From: Aliidiomarina sanyensis
Lineage (GTDB): Bacteria > Pseudomonadota > Gammaproteobacteria > Enterobacterales > Alteromonadaceae
Reading direction: 5' to 3'
Assembly (NCBI RefSeq): GCF_003987175.1
Contig: NZ_PIPM01000001.1
Coordinates: forward strand, 124,001 to 188,000
DNA: 64,000 nucleotides
The notes under the pieces were generated by a model. The model saw only the letters and a list, made by a program, of their open reading frames with translations. It was not told where the DNA came from and ran no database searches. Positions 33,994 to 42,782 of this stretch are shown one piece after another (position 1 is the first letter of the stretch; every line of letters begins with the position of its first letter). A program made the translations under genes and the position numbers.

Positions 33994-34640
33994 TATGAGT
34001 TTCCTTGTTGGTTCACCATCCACACAGCGGCCTCAACGCGAGAGCGTAAGCCAAGTTTTTTCAAAAGGTGCTTGACGTGAACTTTTACGGTCCCGTCGGA
34101 GATGTCTAACTCTCTTGCAATAAGTTTGTTACTCAAACCTTTGGCAATTAAGCTCAGGATTTCATACTCGCGATTGGTCAGGTTATTTAAATCGGCCGTG
34201 TGACGGGAACTCGGCTTTCTGAGAGCAGATGCTAAGATCTCTGTGACCGCCTCGCTCATGACCATTTTGCCGTTCAAGGCGCGTTTCAGTTGGGCGATCA
34301 ATTGCTCGGGATCCATATCTTTTAGCAAATAGCCATCAGCGCCAGCACTGATGGCTTCAACGACATCCTCATCCGCATCGGAGACAGTGAGCATAACAAT
34401 ACGCGAGGTGACGCCCGCATCGCGCATAGCGCGCAGGGTCTCCAGGCCGTCCATTCCTTGCATATTGAGATCAAGTACGACTAAATCCGGGTCAAGCTCA
34501 ACAACCTGAGGTACCGCCTGCGCGCCACTGTTTGATTCACCAACGACCTTAATTTCATCTTCAAACTCGATTAACTGCTTCAAACCTTTGAGTAGCAGTG
34601 GGTGATCGTCTACGAGGAAGACGGTGAATTGTTCAGACAT
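33993..34640 (-). CDS. narL: Nitrate/nitrite response regulator NarL
   Basis: DNA-binding regulator phosphorylated by NarX. The 215-aa protein has a receiver domain with acidic pair D11/D12, phospho-acceptor D57, and the LLKD switch Lys. A LuxR-type helix-turn-helix follows (LTNREYEILSLIAKGLSNKLIA). The start at 34640 (MSEQFTV) is chosen over 34685 on receiver-domain length and an upstream GGAGAG. The sensor gene narX is at 36,911, separated by narK. Confidence 0.94.
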   Translation of the reverse strand: MSEQFTVFLVDDHPLLLKGLKQLIEFEDEIKVVGESNSGAQAVPQVVELDPDLVVLDLNMQGMDGLETLRAMRDAGVTSRIVMLTVSDADEDVVEAISAGADGYLLKDMDPEQLIAQLKRALNGKMVMSEAVTEILASALRKPSSRHTADLNNLTNREYEILSLIAKGLSNKLIARELDISDGTVKVHVKHLLKKLGLRSRVEAAVWMVNQQGNS

Positions 34641-34706
34641 TGGGCTCTCCTTGATGTGTTTATCGGTTGGTTGGCGAAGCGCCACATTGATAGGGCTTAT
34701 GTACCA

Positions 34707-34750
34707 CTATTAGCGCGCATACGCTCTCTGAAAACATTGACCTAAATCAT
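34707..34750 (-). promoter_or_regulatory. FNR-dependent promoter candidate for narL-moeA
   Basis: TTGAC-CTAA-ATCAT (34737-34750) matches the FNR consensus at 8 of 10 positions. Reading leftward, a -10-like TAATAG (34712-34707) would start transcription near 34,700. That puts the FNR centre about 42-44 bp upstream, close to a class II position. Confidence 0.55.
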
Positions 34751-34808
34751 ATTAGCAGGTGAAGTGCCCTCAACCGAGGTACACCGAAATATTTAAACGA
34801 TTGTTTTG

Positions 34809-34837
34809 TTGATTTTTAACTTATTGAAAAATATACG
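34809..34837 (+). promoter_or_regulatory. Promoter-like element upstream of the narK leader
   Basis: TTGATT (34809-34814), a 17-bp spacer and TATACG (34832-34837) would start transcription near 34,844. That is upstream of the 7-2-7 site, the small reading frame and narK. The surrounding DNA is A+T-rich, so chance matches are likely. Confidence 0.35.
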
Positions 34838-34862
34838 CTATCAAATAAATTCACGCCCGATA

Positions 34863-34878
34863 TACCTACTTAGGAGTA
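34863..34878. promoter_or_regulatory. Candidate NarL/NarP 7-2-7 site in narK leader
   Basis: TACCTAC-TT-AGGAGTA: the right heptamer is a perfect TACYYMT on the opposite strand, and the left has one mismatch. The AGGAG also serves as Shine-Dalgarno sequence for the small frame at 34885, so the resemblance could partly reflect that. Confidence 0.5.
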
Positions 34879-34884
34879 CTTCTT

Positions 34885-34950
34885 ATGCCTCAGTTTACGG
34901 TCAGGCGCCAGGGCTATTGTAAGACACCGTGCAAAGGCTTTCGTTTGTGA
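34885..34950 (+). CDS. Possible 21-residue small protein or leader peptide
   Basis: ATG at 34885 lies 8 nt after AGGAG, and the frame runs 21 codons to TGA. The peptide is basic (five Arg/Lys before the end) with two cysteines in CKTPC near its middle. It has no homologue I recognise. It precedes narK by 254 bp, too far for classical attenuation. It may be a genuine small protein, a regulatory leader or a chance frame. Confidence 0.3.
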   Translation: MPQFTVRRQGYCKTPCKGFRL

Positions 34951-35203
34951 TCTTTTGGGATACCTCTCCTGTCCTATGACCCTGTGTGAGTGGCTTGGCT
35001 AGTGGGTCTTTATTCTAAAAAGCAATATAAAACAGTGACTTGAAAATACTTAGAATACCAATTTGCGAGTAAGTAAAGGACAAGGGCGTCATTTGTATCC
35101 GCTTTACCGATGTTTGCGAACCAAGTGTAATGCTCCGGTCCTGTTCCATTATCGGGTCGCGTAGAACGAAATATTCCGTCGACCCATACGCTGGAGAATC
35201 AAC

Positions 35204-36856
35204 ATGAGTCAAAATAATGTCGGTGGCGTTTCCAAACGCAACACAAAGCGATTGAATGCTGATATCGACCGATGGGATGTCGAAAACCCCCAGTTTTGGG
35301 AGAATACCGGGAAGCGGATTGCGACACGGAATTTGTGGATTTCGATTCCGAACCTTTTGTGCGGATTTGCCCTTTGGATGATGTGGGGAATTATTACGGT
35401 CCAGATGTTAAATTTGGGTTTTCCCTTTGAAGCCAGTGAACTCTTTACGTTAACCGCAATTGCTGGGCTATCTGGTGCGACCTTGCGTATTCCAGCTTCC
35501 TTTATGATTCGCATTGCCGGCGGACGAAACACGGTGTTTTTGACCACTGCACTTCTATTGATTCCAGCCTTCGGTGCGGGCTTCGCGTTACAGAATCCTG
35601 ATACTCCGTTATGGGTGTTCCAACTCCTTGCACTTGTTTCTGGGATCGGTGGAGGTAACTTCGCCGCCTCTATGAGTAACATCAGTACCTTCTACCCAAA
35701 GAGCCAACAGGGCCTCGCCCTTGGTATGAACGCTGGGTTGGGTAACTTCGGTGTGACAACCATGCAAATATTGATTCCCGCAGTAATGACAGTCGCGCTT
35801 TTTGCTTGGCTCGGAGCGGGTGAAAGTATGACACTGATTCGTGATAGTGGCACCTTAATTGGCCGAATTGAAGCTGGATCAGAAACCTACATTCAAAATG
35901 CCGGATTTATTTGGGTGGTGATTCTGATTCCGATGGTAATTGCCGCATGGTTTGGTATGAACAATCTGCGGACCATCACACCTCAAATTAATTCCACATT
36001 CACTGCATTCTTGCAAATCCTGGGATTGTACGGAATCGGTCTGTTCACGGCCGCTGTGGGGCTTTATTTGTACTTGCCTGCACCAACAGGGTTGGGAATT
36101 CTTAATCCGTGGCTCGCGGTGTTGTTGATCACGGGTGGAACTCTATTCTTGATGCGTATTATGCCTGGTCGGATTGGGGAAAACTCGAAGCGTCAGTTTG
36201 CGATTTTCAAGAATCAGCATACCTGGTCAATGACGATTCTGTATATCCTCACCTTCGGCAGCTTTATTGGCTTTTCCATGGCGTTGCCCCTCTCGATCAC
36301 CGTGATCTTTGGGAGTTCTGCAGTGGAGGTTAATGGTGTGATTGAGCGGGTATCTAATCCCAATGCGCCCAGTGCGCTGACTTGGGCATGGATTGGTCCA
36401 TTCGTTGGTGCGCTCATTCGCCCGGTCGGTGGTTGGATATCAGATAAGTGGGGTGGCTCGATCGTGACACAATGGATTGCGATAGTCATGGTTTTTGCCT
36501 CGGCAGCAGTGGGTTATGTGATGATGCTTGCTTATCAGTCCGAAACCCCTGAGCAGTATTTCCTGACGTTTATCGTACTCTTTATTTTAATATTTGCTGC
36601 AACTGGAATCGGGAATGGCTCTACCTTTCGCACGATAGGGGTTGTGTTTAACCAGGAGCAAAAGGGACCGGTACTCGGTTGGACTTCTGCGGTTGCCGGT
36701 TTCGGTGCATTTATTGCTCCGATGGTCATTGGTGATCAAATCCGAGGTGGAACGCCGGAATACGCAATGTATGGATTCGCAGTCTTTTATGCATTGTGTT
36801 TGGGATTGAATTGGTGGTTCTACTTGCGAAAGAATGCAAAAATTAAAAATCCATAA
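35204..36856 (+). CDS. narK: Nitrate/nitrite transporter NarK (NNP family, MFS)
   Basis: Inner-membrane carrier, probably exchanging nitrate for nitrite. The 550-aa protein has about 12 transmembrane helices. It has the NNP signature in GGGNFAASMSNISTFYPKS followed by GLALGMNAGLGNFGV, and a second GxGN-type block (ATGIGNGSTFRTIG) late in the protein. A charged cytoplasmic N-terminal extension of about 45 residues and a long loop after helix 6 make it longer than the usual 460-500 aa. GGAG precedes the ATG. It lies between divergent narL and convergent narX, with a strong terminator downstream. Confidence 0.92.
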   Translation: MSQNNVGGVSKRNTKRLNADIDRWDVENPQFWENTGKRIATRNLWISIPNLLCGFALWMMWGIITVQMLNLGFPFEASELFTLTAIAGLSGATLRIPASFMIRIAGGRNTVFLTTALLLIPAFGAGFALQNPDTPLWVFQLLALVSGIGGGNFAASMSNISTFYPKSQQGLALGMNAGLGNFGVTTMQILIPAVMTVALFAWLGAGESMTLIRDSGTLIGRIEAGSETYIQNAGFIWVVILIPMVIAAWFGMNNLRTITPQINSTFTAFLQILGLYGIGLFTAAVGLYLYLPAPTGLGILNPWLAVLLITGGTLFLMRIMPGRIGENSKRQFAIFKNQHTWSMTILYILTFGSFIGFSMALPLSITVIFGSSAVEVNGVIERVSNPNAPSALTWAWIGPFVGALIRPVGGWISDKWGGSIVTQWIAIVMVFASAAVGYVMMLAYQSETPEQYFLTFIVLFILIFAATGIGNGSTFRTIGVVFNQEQKGPVLGWTSAVAGFGAFIAPMVIGDQIRGGTPEYAMYGFAVFYALCLGLNWWFYLRKNAKIKNP

Positions 36857-36877
36857 TAGGACGCAGTGACGTGAAAT

Positions 36878-36904
36878 CGCCCAGCATCAGCTGGGCGCTT
36901 TTTT
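36878..36904 (+). terminator. Rho-independent terminator after narK
   Basis: An 8-bp G+C-rich stem CGCCCAGC/GCTGGGCG with an ATCA loop is followed by C and six T. It lies 21 bp beyond the narK stop. On the other strand the T-run is poor, so it serves mainly narK. Confidence 0.9.
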
Positions 36905-36910
36905 CTCAGG

Positions 36911-38758
36911 CTAGTAAACCTCGGTTATCGGAACAGGAGATTTCAAATACATGGGTGTAAACTCGAAATAGACTCCGGTTCCACCCTCCGGACGCTTTTT
37001 AATATTGACCTCGCCACCTAAATGACGACCACGCTCGCGAATAATGGCAAGCCCATAATGATTCAGTTTTTCAGGTGTGTCGGGAATGCCCACGCCATTG
37101 TCTTCTATGGACAGCAAAATCCGATGCTCTGAGAGTTGCTCTATACGAATCCATACATCGCTCCCTTCGCTGTGGTGAATGGCGTTTTGACAACCTTCAC
37201 GAATGATTTGTAAAAGATGAATCTCCTCATGCGGCGCGAGCGGAGCATTTTCGATACGTGATTCTACATGAACCCGCAATGAGCCTTGGTTTTGTAATTG
37301 TTTCGCGGTGTTATGCAGCGCCTCAAGAAATCCACCACCGTCCACTTTTAACCGGAAGGTGGTCAATAACTCTCGAAGTTGTCGATACGCTGAATCCAAG
37401 CCCTGTTTGAGCTCTTTTGATACGTCCTCAATCACGGCTTTATTATTATGTTCTATCGCTTTATTAAGCCGTGTAACCTGAATTTTCAGATAGGATAGTG
37501 CTTGGGCCAAGGAATCGTGCAATTCTCGGGCAATGACCGTGCGCTCTTTGACGAGCGTTAGGCGTCTTACTTGGTCTTCCTCATTGCGCACACTTAACGC
37601 GAGTGCGAGTTGATCTGACACAGATTGCAGGAGCTGCTGTTGCCAATCCGCTAGCTTCTCATCGAGTTCAAGACGACAAACGAGCACACCGAAATGTTGC
37701 GCGTCACGACGGAGTGGAAAACGATAGATGCGTTTGCCATTTTCTTCGGCACAGGTCTCGCCGCGATAGACGCAGTCATCACAATTCAAGCTGACACATT
37801 TCCCCTGAACGTTATCGCCTTGGAACTGTAAATATGGCGCTGAACCTCCTTCTGTGAGCAAACAGAGTTCGATGTCTGGCACGTCAAGGAGCAGTCGCAA
37901 GCGTTGAATAATCTGCTCAAAGTTATCGAAATTAACCGCTTTTTCGTTTGTTTTTTGGGCAATGTCGTACAAGAACATCAGGGTGGTGTGACTATGCTGA
38001 AGACTCTCGGTCTGCTCCTGTACCCGCTGTTCGAGCCGGCCATACATAAACCCGATGGTATCGCTCATTTTATTCATCGTTTTTGCGAGGGCACCGAGTT
38101 CGTCGTCAAAAGGGACGTGAACTCGTGCAGTGAAATCGCCTTGAGAAATGCGCTTTGCTGCTTGTCCAAGTTGAATTAACGGTTTTTCGAACCGCGTTTT
38201 TAATGAATGCATGACAAGAACAGTGACAAGGAGTGTCGCGATCAATGAAATAATTAACCACACTCGAAGTTGTTCAATCTTCGACTCAGCACTTTGTTGA
38301 ATCGAAGTTACTAATGTATCTATCGCATTCACCTGTGCCGCAATGGCTTGCTCTAGGGCATGACCATCTAATCGTTGTTGGTCTATATCAAAGCGCAAGG
38401 TCTGCCAACGGCTATAGGCATCTTGATAGAGGCTTCGACTGCGTGCATCGCTGTAGGTATAGCGGCGGAAAATAGGGTGTTGCCATGACTGCTCGATTCG
38501 ATTAAATGCTTGCTCTAGTTCTCCTGAGCTTGGTTCTTCGCGTAAGACTAGAAATCCAATTTGATAAGTCTGCATTCGGAGCGAGCCTGCCACGTTAATC
38601 GCTTCCGGATCTTCGTTTACGCGCTCGGAAAGCCAATACGATGCGATCAGTGTTACCACCGCGAGCGCTACAACGAGTAGCAGCCCAAAACTAATGCGTG
38701 CGATGAGCGAGACTGGGCGGTTATTCACGGGGAATACCTCTTTTTTGTTTTGAGCCAT
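36911..38758 (-). CDS. narX: Nitrate/nitrite sensor histidine kinase NarX
   Basis: Membrane sensor that phosphorylates NarL. Transmembrane segments lie at about residues 18-42 and 166-184. Between them is the nitrate-binding P-box (INVAGSLRMQTYQI, 54-67). A HAMP domain (about 186-237) and a central module with Cys321, 326, 329 and 336 follow. The HisKA_3 box RELHDSLAQALSYL has phospho-acceptor His414, and an HATPase domain has EDNGVGIP. Length is 615 aa. A GTG at 38728, preceded by AAAGAGGT, may be the true start (605 aa). Confidence 0.93.
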   Translation of the reverse strand: MAQNKKEVFPVNNRPVSLIARISFGLLLVVALAVVTLIASYWLSERVNEDPEAINVAGSLRMQTYQIGFLVLREEPSSGELEQAFNRIEQSWQHPIFRRYTYSDARSRSLYQDAYSRWQTLRFDIDQQRLDGHALEQAIAAQVNAIDTLVTSIQQSAESKIEQLRVWLIISLIATLLVTVLVMHSLKTRFEKPLIQLGQAAKRISQGDFTARVHVPFDDELGALAKTMNKMSDTIGFMYGRLEQRVQEQTESLQHSHTTLMFLYDIAQKTNEKAVNFDNFEQIIQRLRLLLDVPDIELCLLTEGGSAPYLQFQGDNVQGKCVSLNCDDCVYRGETCAEENGKRIYRFPLRRDAQHFGVLVCRLELDEKLADWQQQLLQSVSDQLALALSVRNEEDQVRRLTLVKERTVIARELHDSLAQALSYLKIQVTRLNKAIEHNNKAVIEDVSKELKQGLDSAYRQLRELLTTFRLKVDGGGFLEALHNTAKQLQNQGSLRVHVESRIENAPLAPHEEIHLLQIIREGCQNAIHHSEGSDVWIRIEQLSEHRILLSIEDNGVGIPDTPEKLNHYGLAIIRERGRHLGGEVNIKKRPEGGTGVYFEFTPMYLKSPVPITEVY

Positions 38759-38833
38759 TTCTTGGCTAGGTAATGACTATTCAAATTACTCTGAAAGGCC
38801 TTATTTCGCAGGCATTTAAGGGCTTAACTCAAA

Positions 38834-38849
38834 TACTCCATTGTGGGTA
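38834..38849. promoter_or_regulatory. Candidate NarL/NarP 7-2-7 site upstream of narG
   Basis: TACTCCA-TT-GTGGGTA, an inverted heptamer pair with a 2-bp spacer. Its centre (38841.5) is 53 bp upstream of the FNR box centre and about 94.5 bp upstream of the inferred narG start. It lies in the loop of an inverted repeat AAGGGCTT/AAGCCCTT (38818-38857). Confidence 0.6.
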
Positions 38850-38887
38850 AAGCCCTTGTATTCTGCAGGATTCGGGCACTTTCAGCC

Positions 38888-38929
38888 TTGATTCAGATCA
38901 AGCATTATCGGGCACTAATCACCTAGTGT
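38888..38929 (+). promoter_or_regulatory. Class II FNR promoter of narGHJI
   Basis: A perfect FNR box TTGAT-TCAG-ATCAA (38888-38901) lies 22 bp before a -10 element TAGTGT (38924-38929). The predicted start near 38,936 puts the box at -41.5, the canonical position for FNR activation in the absence of oxygen. The narG start codon follows 38 bp downstream. Confidence 0.85.
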
Positions 38930-38973
38930 ACTTCCTGAACTATGAATGCAGTAGCCCGACTGGAGTCTGAATA

Positions 38974-41900
38974 ATGAGTCATTTACTCGATAAACTGCGC
39001 TTCTTTAAGTTAAAGAAAGAATCCTTTGCCGAAGGGCACGGGGTTCTTACTAACGAAGATCGCGCCTGGGAACAAGGATACCGCCAACGGTGGCAACACG
39101 ACAAGGTCGTGCGCTCAACCCATGGCGTCAACTGTACGGGTTCGTGCAGTTGGAAAATTTACGTGAAAGATGGACTTGTCACTTGGGAAACCCAGCAGAC
39201 CGATTATCCTCGCACACGCCCTGATTTACCGAACCACGAGCCGCGAGGATGTCCACGCGGAGCAAGTTACTCTTGGTATATTTATAGTGCGAATCGTCTT
39301 AAATACCCCAAAGTTCGCAAACAATTGATGAAGCTTTGGCGTGAGGCGCGCAGTAAACATAGTGACCCAGTGAACGCGTGGGCTTCGATCGTGTCGGATC
39401 CGAGCAAAGCAAAAAGCTACAAAGAGCGGCGAGGCTTAGGCGGCTTCGTACGTGCAAGCTGGGATGAAGTGAACGAGCTCATCGCTGCGTCAAATGTTTA
39501 CACAACGAAAACATATGGACCGGATCGTGTCACTGGATTTTCGCCAATCCCCGCCATGTCCATGGTTTCGTATGCTGCGGGAGCCCGATATCTGTCACTG
39601 ATTGGTGGTAACTGCCTCAGCTTTTACGACTGGTATTGCGATCTTCCCCCTGCATCACCGCAGATCTGGGGCGAGCAAACCGATGTGCCTGAATCGGCTG
39701 ATTGGTACAATTCCAATTACATCATTGTTTGGGGCTCGAATGTGCCACAAACACGCACACCAGACGCACATTTCTTAACCGAAGTGCGCTATAAAGGCAC
39801 GAAAACCTGCGTCATTACCTCTGACTATTCAGAGGCTTCAAAATTTGGCGATACCTGGCTTGCCCCGCGTCAGGGGACTGATGCTGCGCTAGCGATGGCA
39901 TTTGGCCATGTCATTTTGAAAGAGTTCCATGTTGATCAACCAAGCGAGTATTTTACGGATTACGTGCGCCGCTACACTGACATGCCGATGCTCGTAATGT
40001 TGGAATCCCAAGATGACAAGCTAGTTCAAGGTCGTTTTTTGCGTGCCGCAGACTTGGTCAATAATCTCGGTGAAGAGAATAACCCAGATTGGAAAACTAT
40101 CGCTATCGATCGTGATGGGGATCGTTTGGTCAGCCCGAATGGTGCAATCGGTTATCGGTGGGGACAGAAGGGTAAATGGAATCTTGAGCAGAAGGATCAG
40201 AAAGGGAATATCGATCTCCATTTGTCGCTCAAGGATCATGCTGATGAAGTGGTCGACGTTGCGTTTCCGTATTTTGGTGGAAAACCGCATGAATATGAGT
40301 ATTTTCAGCACACGGATCACGATGAAGTTCAGCTACGAAAAATTCCAGCTAAACGCGTGCAATTAGCGAACGGCGAGACGGCACTGGTCGCCACAGTATT
40401 TGATTTGATGTTGGCAAACTATGGCGTAGACAACGGATTGAATGATCCGAATCGTGCACAAAGTTACGACGACGACGTGCCCTATACACCGGCCTGGCAA
40501 GAGAAAATTACTGGTGTGGATCCGAAAGATGTGATTCGAGTTGCCCGTGAGTTTGGCCGAAATGCGGACAAAACCAAAGGTCGCTCGATGGTGATTGTCG
40601 GTGCTGCATTAAATCACTGGTATCACATGGATATGAATTACCGTGGCCTGATCAATATGCTGATGATGTGTGGTTGTATTGGTCAGAGTGGCGGGGGCTG
40701 GGCTCACTATGTTGGGCAAGAAAAACTCCGTCCGCAGACTGGCTGGGCGCCTCTTGCTTTTGCACTCGATTGGCAACGCCCACCCCGTCATATGAATGGA
40801 ACATCATTCTTCTACAACCATTCAAGTCAATGGCGGTACGAGAAGTTGGAAATGACGGAAGTTGTCTCTCCCTTGGCTAATCCGAATAAGTGGAAATCAA
40901 GCATTATTGATTACAACACTCGGGCTGAACGGATGGGCTGGCTGCCAAGTGCACCCCAATTGGGAACCAACCCACTCGGACTCGCGGCAGCGGCAAAAAA
41001 AGCGGGAATGGATGTCAAAGATTATGTGGTTTCCCAACTAAAAAATGGAAGCCTAAAGTTTGCCTGTGAGCAACCAGATAATCCACAGAACTTTCCGCGC
41101 AATATGTTTATTTGGCGTTCGAATTTACTGGGTTCATCCGGGAAAGGCCACGAATACATGCTTAAACACCTCTTAGGTACGAAGCATGGACTTCTCGGCA
41201 AAGATCTCGGCGACTTCGGCGGTCAGAAGCCGGAAGACGTTGAATGGGTAGATGAGGGCGCTGAAGGGAAAGTGGACCTTTGGGTTACCCTTGACTTCCG
41301 TATGTCCACCACGTGCTTGTATTCCGACATCGTGTTGCCAACCGCGACTTGGTATGAAAAAGACGACATGAATACTTCGGACATGCATCCATTTATTCAC
41401 CCGTTAACCGCCGCGGTAGATCCAGTTTGGGAAGCTCGCAGTGATTGGGAGATTTTTAAAGGGATTGCCAAAGAGTTTTCGCGCGTGTGTCAAGGGCATC
41501 TAGGCGTTGAGCAAGACCTTGTTACCGTTCCGATGCAGCACGACACACCAAATGAATTGGCTCAACCGTATGGCGTGAAAGCTTGGTTTAAAGGGGAGTG
41601 CGATCCTATCCCTGGTCAAACGATGCCAAATCTAGTTCCGGTCGAACGAGATTATCCTAATACATACAAACGATTCACCTCGCTTGGCCCGCTTATGGAC
41701 AAGCTTGGAAACGGTGGTAAGGGAATATCGTGGGATACCAAAGAAGAAGTCGAGTTCCTCGGAAAGCTGAATCGGACCCATGTGGAAGAAGGCGCGAATC
41801 AAGGGCGTCCGAAAATCGAGTCTGCGGTGGACGCCTGTGAGGTCATCCTTTCGCTGGCGCCCGAGACCAATGGTCACGTGGCCGTTAAAGCCTGGGGTGC

Positions 41901-42693
41901 ATTGAGTGAATTCACGGGAAGAGATCATACGCACCTTGCGGTGCCTAAAGAGGAAGAAAAAATCCGCTTCCACGACATCGTGGCCCAACCACGCAAGATT
42001 ATATCTTCACCGACTTGGTCTGGTTTGGAAGACGAACATGTCTCGTATAACGCGGGCTACACGAACGTTCATGAGCTAATCCCATGGCGGACCATTACAG
42101 GGCGTCAACAGTTTTATCAAGATCATGAATGGATGCGGGATTTTGGCGAAACGCTCTGTGTCTACAAACCGCCCATCAATCTCAAAACCGTACAGCCGAT
42201 TTTGAATAAGCAACCGAACGGCAATAAAGAAATTGTGTTGAATTGGATTACCCCTCACCAAAAATGGGGCATTCACAGCACATACTCCGACAACTTGTTG
42301 ATGCTGACACTGTCTCGGGGCGGCCCAATCGTCTGGCTCAGTGAAATCGATGCAAAAGCGGCAGGAATTGAAGATAACGACTGGATTGAAATCTTCAACG
42401 TCAATGGTTCGATCTCTGCGCGCGCGGTGGTATCCCAACGGGTTCCGGAAGGGATGAGCATGATGTATCACGCACAAGAGCGAATCATTAATACACCGGG
42501 GTCCGAGATGACCGGAACCCGGGGTGGTATTCATAACTCGGTGACTCGTGCCGTTATGAAACCCACACACATGATTGGTGGGTATGCGCAGCAGAGCTAT
42601 GGCTTTAATTACTACGGCACTGTGGGCTGTAACCGTGATGAATTCGTGATTGTTCGCAAAATGAACAATGTGGATTGGTTAGACACCCCGTGA
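38974..42693 (+). CDS. narG: Respiratory nitrate reductase, alpha (catalytic) subunit
   Basis: Reduces nitrate to nitrite at a Mo-bis-MGD centre on the cytoplasmic face of the membrane. Length is 1239 aa (E. coli 1247). The N terminus retains a vestigial signal-like motif. The FS0 iron-sulfur ligands are H50, C54, C58 and the distant Cys of EPRGCPRGASYSW. The substrate region FYDWYCDLPPASPQ carries the presumed Asp Mo ligand. It heads narG-narH-narJ-narI-ppi under an FNR/NarL-type promoter. Confidence 0.98.
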   Translation: MSHLLDKLRFFKLKKESFAEGHGVLTNEDRAWEQGYRQRWQHDKVVRSTHGVNCTGSCSWKIYVKDGLVTWETQQTDYPRTRPDLPNHEPRGCPRGASYSWYIYSANRLKYPKVRKQLMKLWREARSKHSDPVNAWASIVSDPSKAKSYKERRGLGGFVRASWDEVNELIAASNVYTTKTYGPDRVTGFSPIPAMSMVSYAAGARYLSLIGGNCLSFYDWYCDLPPASPQIWGEQTDVPESADWYNSNYIIVWGSNVPQTRTPDAHFLTEVRYKGTKTCVITSDYSEASKFGDTWLAPRQGTDAALAMAFGHVILKEFHVDQPSEYFTDYVRRYTDMPMLVMLESQDDKLVQGRFLRAADLVNNLGEENNPDWKTIAIDRDGDRLVSPNGAIGYRWGQKGKWNLEQKDQKGNIDLHLSLKDHADEVVDVAFPYFGGKPHEYEYFQHTDHDEVQLRKIPAKRVQLANGETALVATVFDLMLANYGVDNGLNDPNRAQSYDDDVPYTPAWQEKITGVDPKDVIRVAREFGRNADKTKGRSMVIVGAALNHWYHMDMNYRGLINMLMMCGCIGQSGGGWAHYVGQEKLRPQTGWAPLAFALDWQRPPRHMNGTSFFYNHSSQWRYEKLEMTEVVSPLANPNKWKSSIIDYNTRAERMGWLPSAPQLGTNPLGLAAAAKKAGMDVKDYVVSQLKNGSLKFACEQPDNPQNFPRNMFIWRSNLLGSSGKGHEYMLKHLLGTKHGLLGKDLGDFGGQKPEDVEWVDEGAEGKVDLWVTLDFRMSTTCLYSDIVLPTATWYEKDDMNTSDMHPFIHPLTAAVDPVWEARSDWEIFKGIAKEFSRVCQGHLGVEQDLVTVPMQHDTPNELAQPYGVKAWFKGECDPIPGQTMPNLVPVERDYPNTYKRFTSLGPLMDKLGNGGKGISWDTKEEVEFLGKLNRTHVEEGANQGRPKIESAVDACEVILSLAPETNGHVAVKAWGALSEFTGRDHTHLAVPKEEEKIRFHDIVAQPRKIISSPTWSGLEDEHVSYNAGYTNVHELIPWRTITGRQQFYQDHEWMRDFGETLCVYKPPINLKTVQPILNKQPNGNKEIVLNWITPHQKWGIHSTYSDNLLMLTLSRGGPIVWLSEIDAKAAGIEDNDWIEIFNVNGSISARAVVSQRVPEGMSMMYHAQERIINTPGSEMTGTRGGIHNSVTRAVMKPTHMIGGYAQQSYGFNYYGTVGCNRDEFVIVRKMNNVDWLDTP

Positions 42694-42700
42694 AGTGAAC

Positions 42701-42721
42701 GCCCGGTCATCGCGACCGGGC
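42701..42721 (+). other. Intercistronic hairpin between narG and narH
   Basis: An 8-bp G+C-rich stem GCCCGGTC/GACCGGGC with a 5-nt loop lies 7 bp after the narG stop. No T-run follows, so it is probably an mRNA stability or processing element, or a partial attenuator, rather than a terminator. Confidence 0.6.
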
Positions 42722-42782
42722 AAACTTGTCCACTTGATAGGCCAAGGGTTCACAGGTATCACCGAATTTTAGGATGAAGATT

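Larger units (their letters stand above)
34641..35203. other. narL-narK divergent intergenic region (563 bp)
   Basis: The longest gene-poor stretch in the window. It contains an FNR box facing narL (34737-34750), a rightward promoter-like pair (34809-34837), a NarL-type 7-2-7 site (34863-34878), a 21-codon reading frame with a good ribosome-binding site (34885-34950) and a single TACCTCT heptamer (34961-34967). The last 250 bp before narK hold one weak promoter candidate (TTTACC-17-TGTAAT, 35103-35131) and nothing else I can name. Confidence 0.7.

Noticed and set aside
34809-34822. Second FNR box upstream of narK (TTGAT-TTTT-AACTT)
   Set aside because: Only one half-site matches; the other has one of five positions correct, in A+T-rich DNA.
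42273-42570. Long antisense reading frames within narG, also at 40021-40320 and 41632-41988
   Set aside because: They lie fully inside a conserved coding gene and have no family similarity or ribosome sites; explained as codon-bias shadows.
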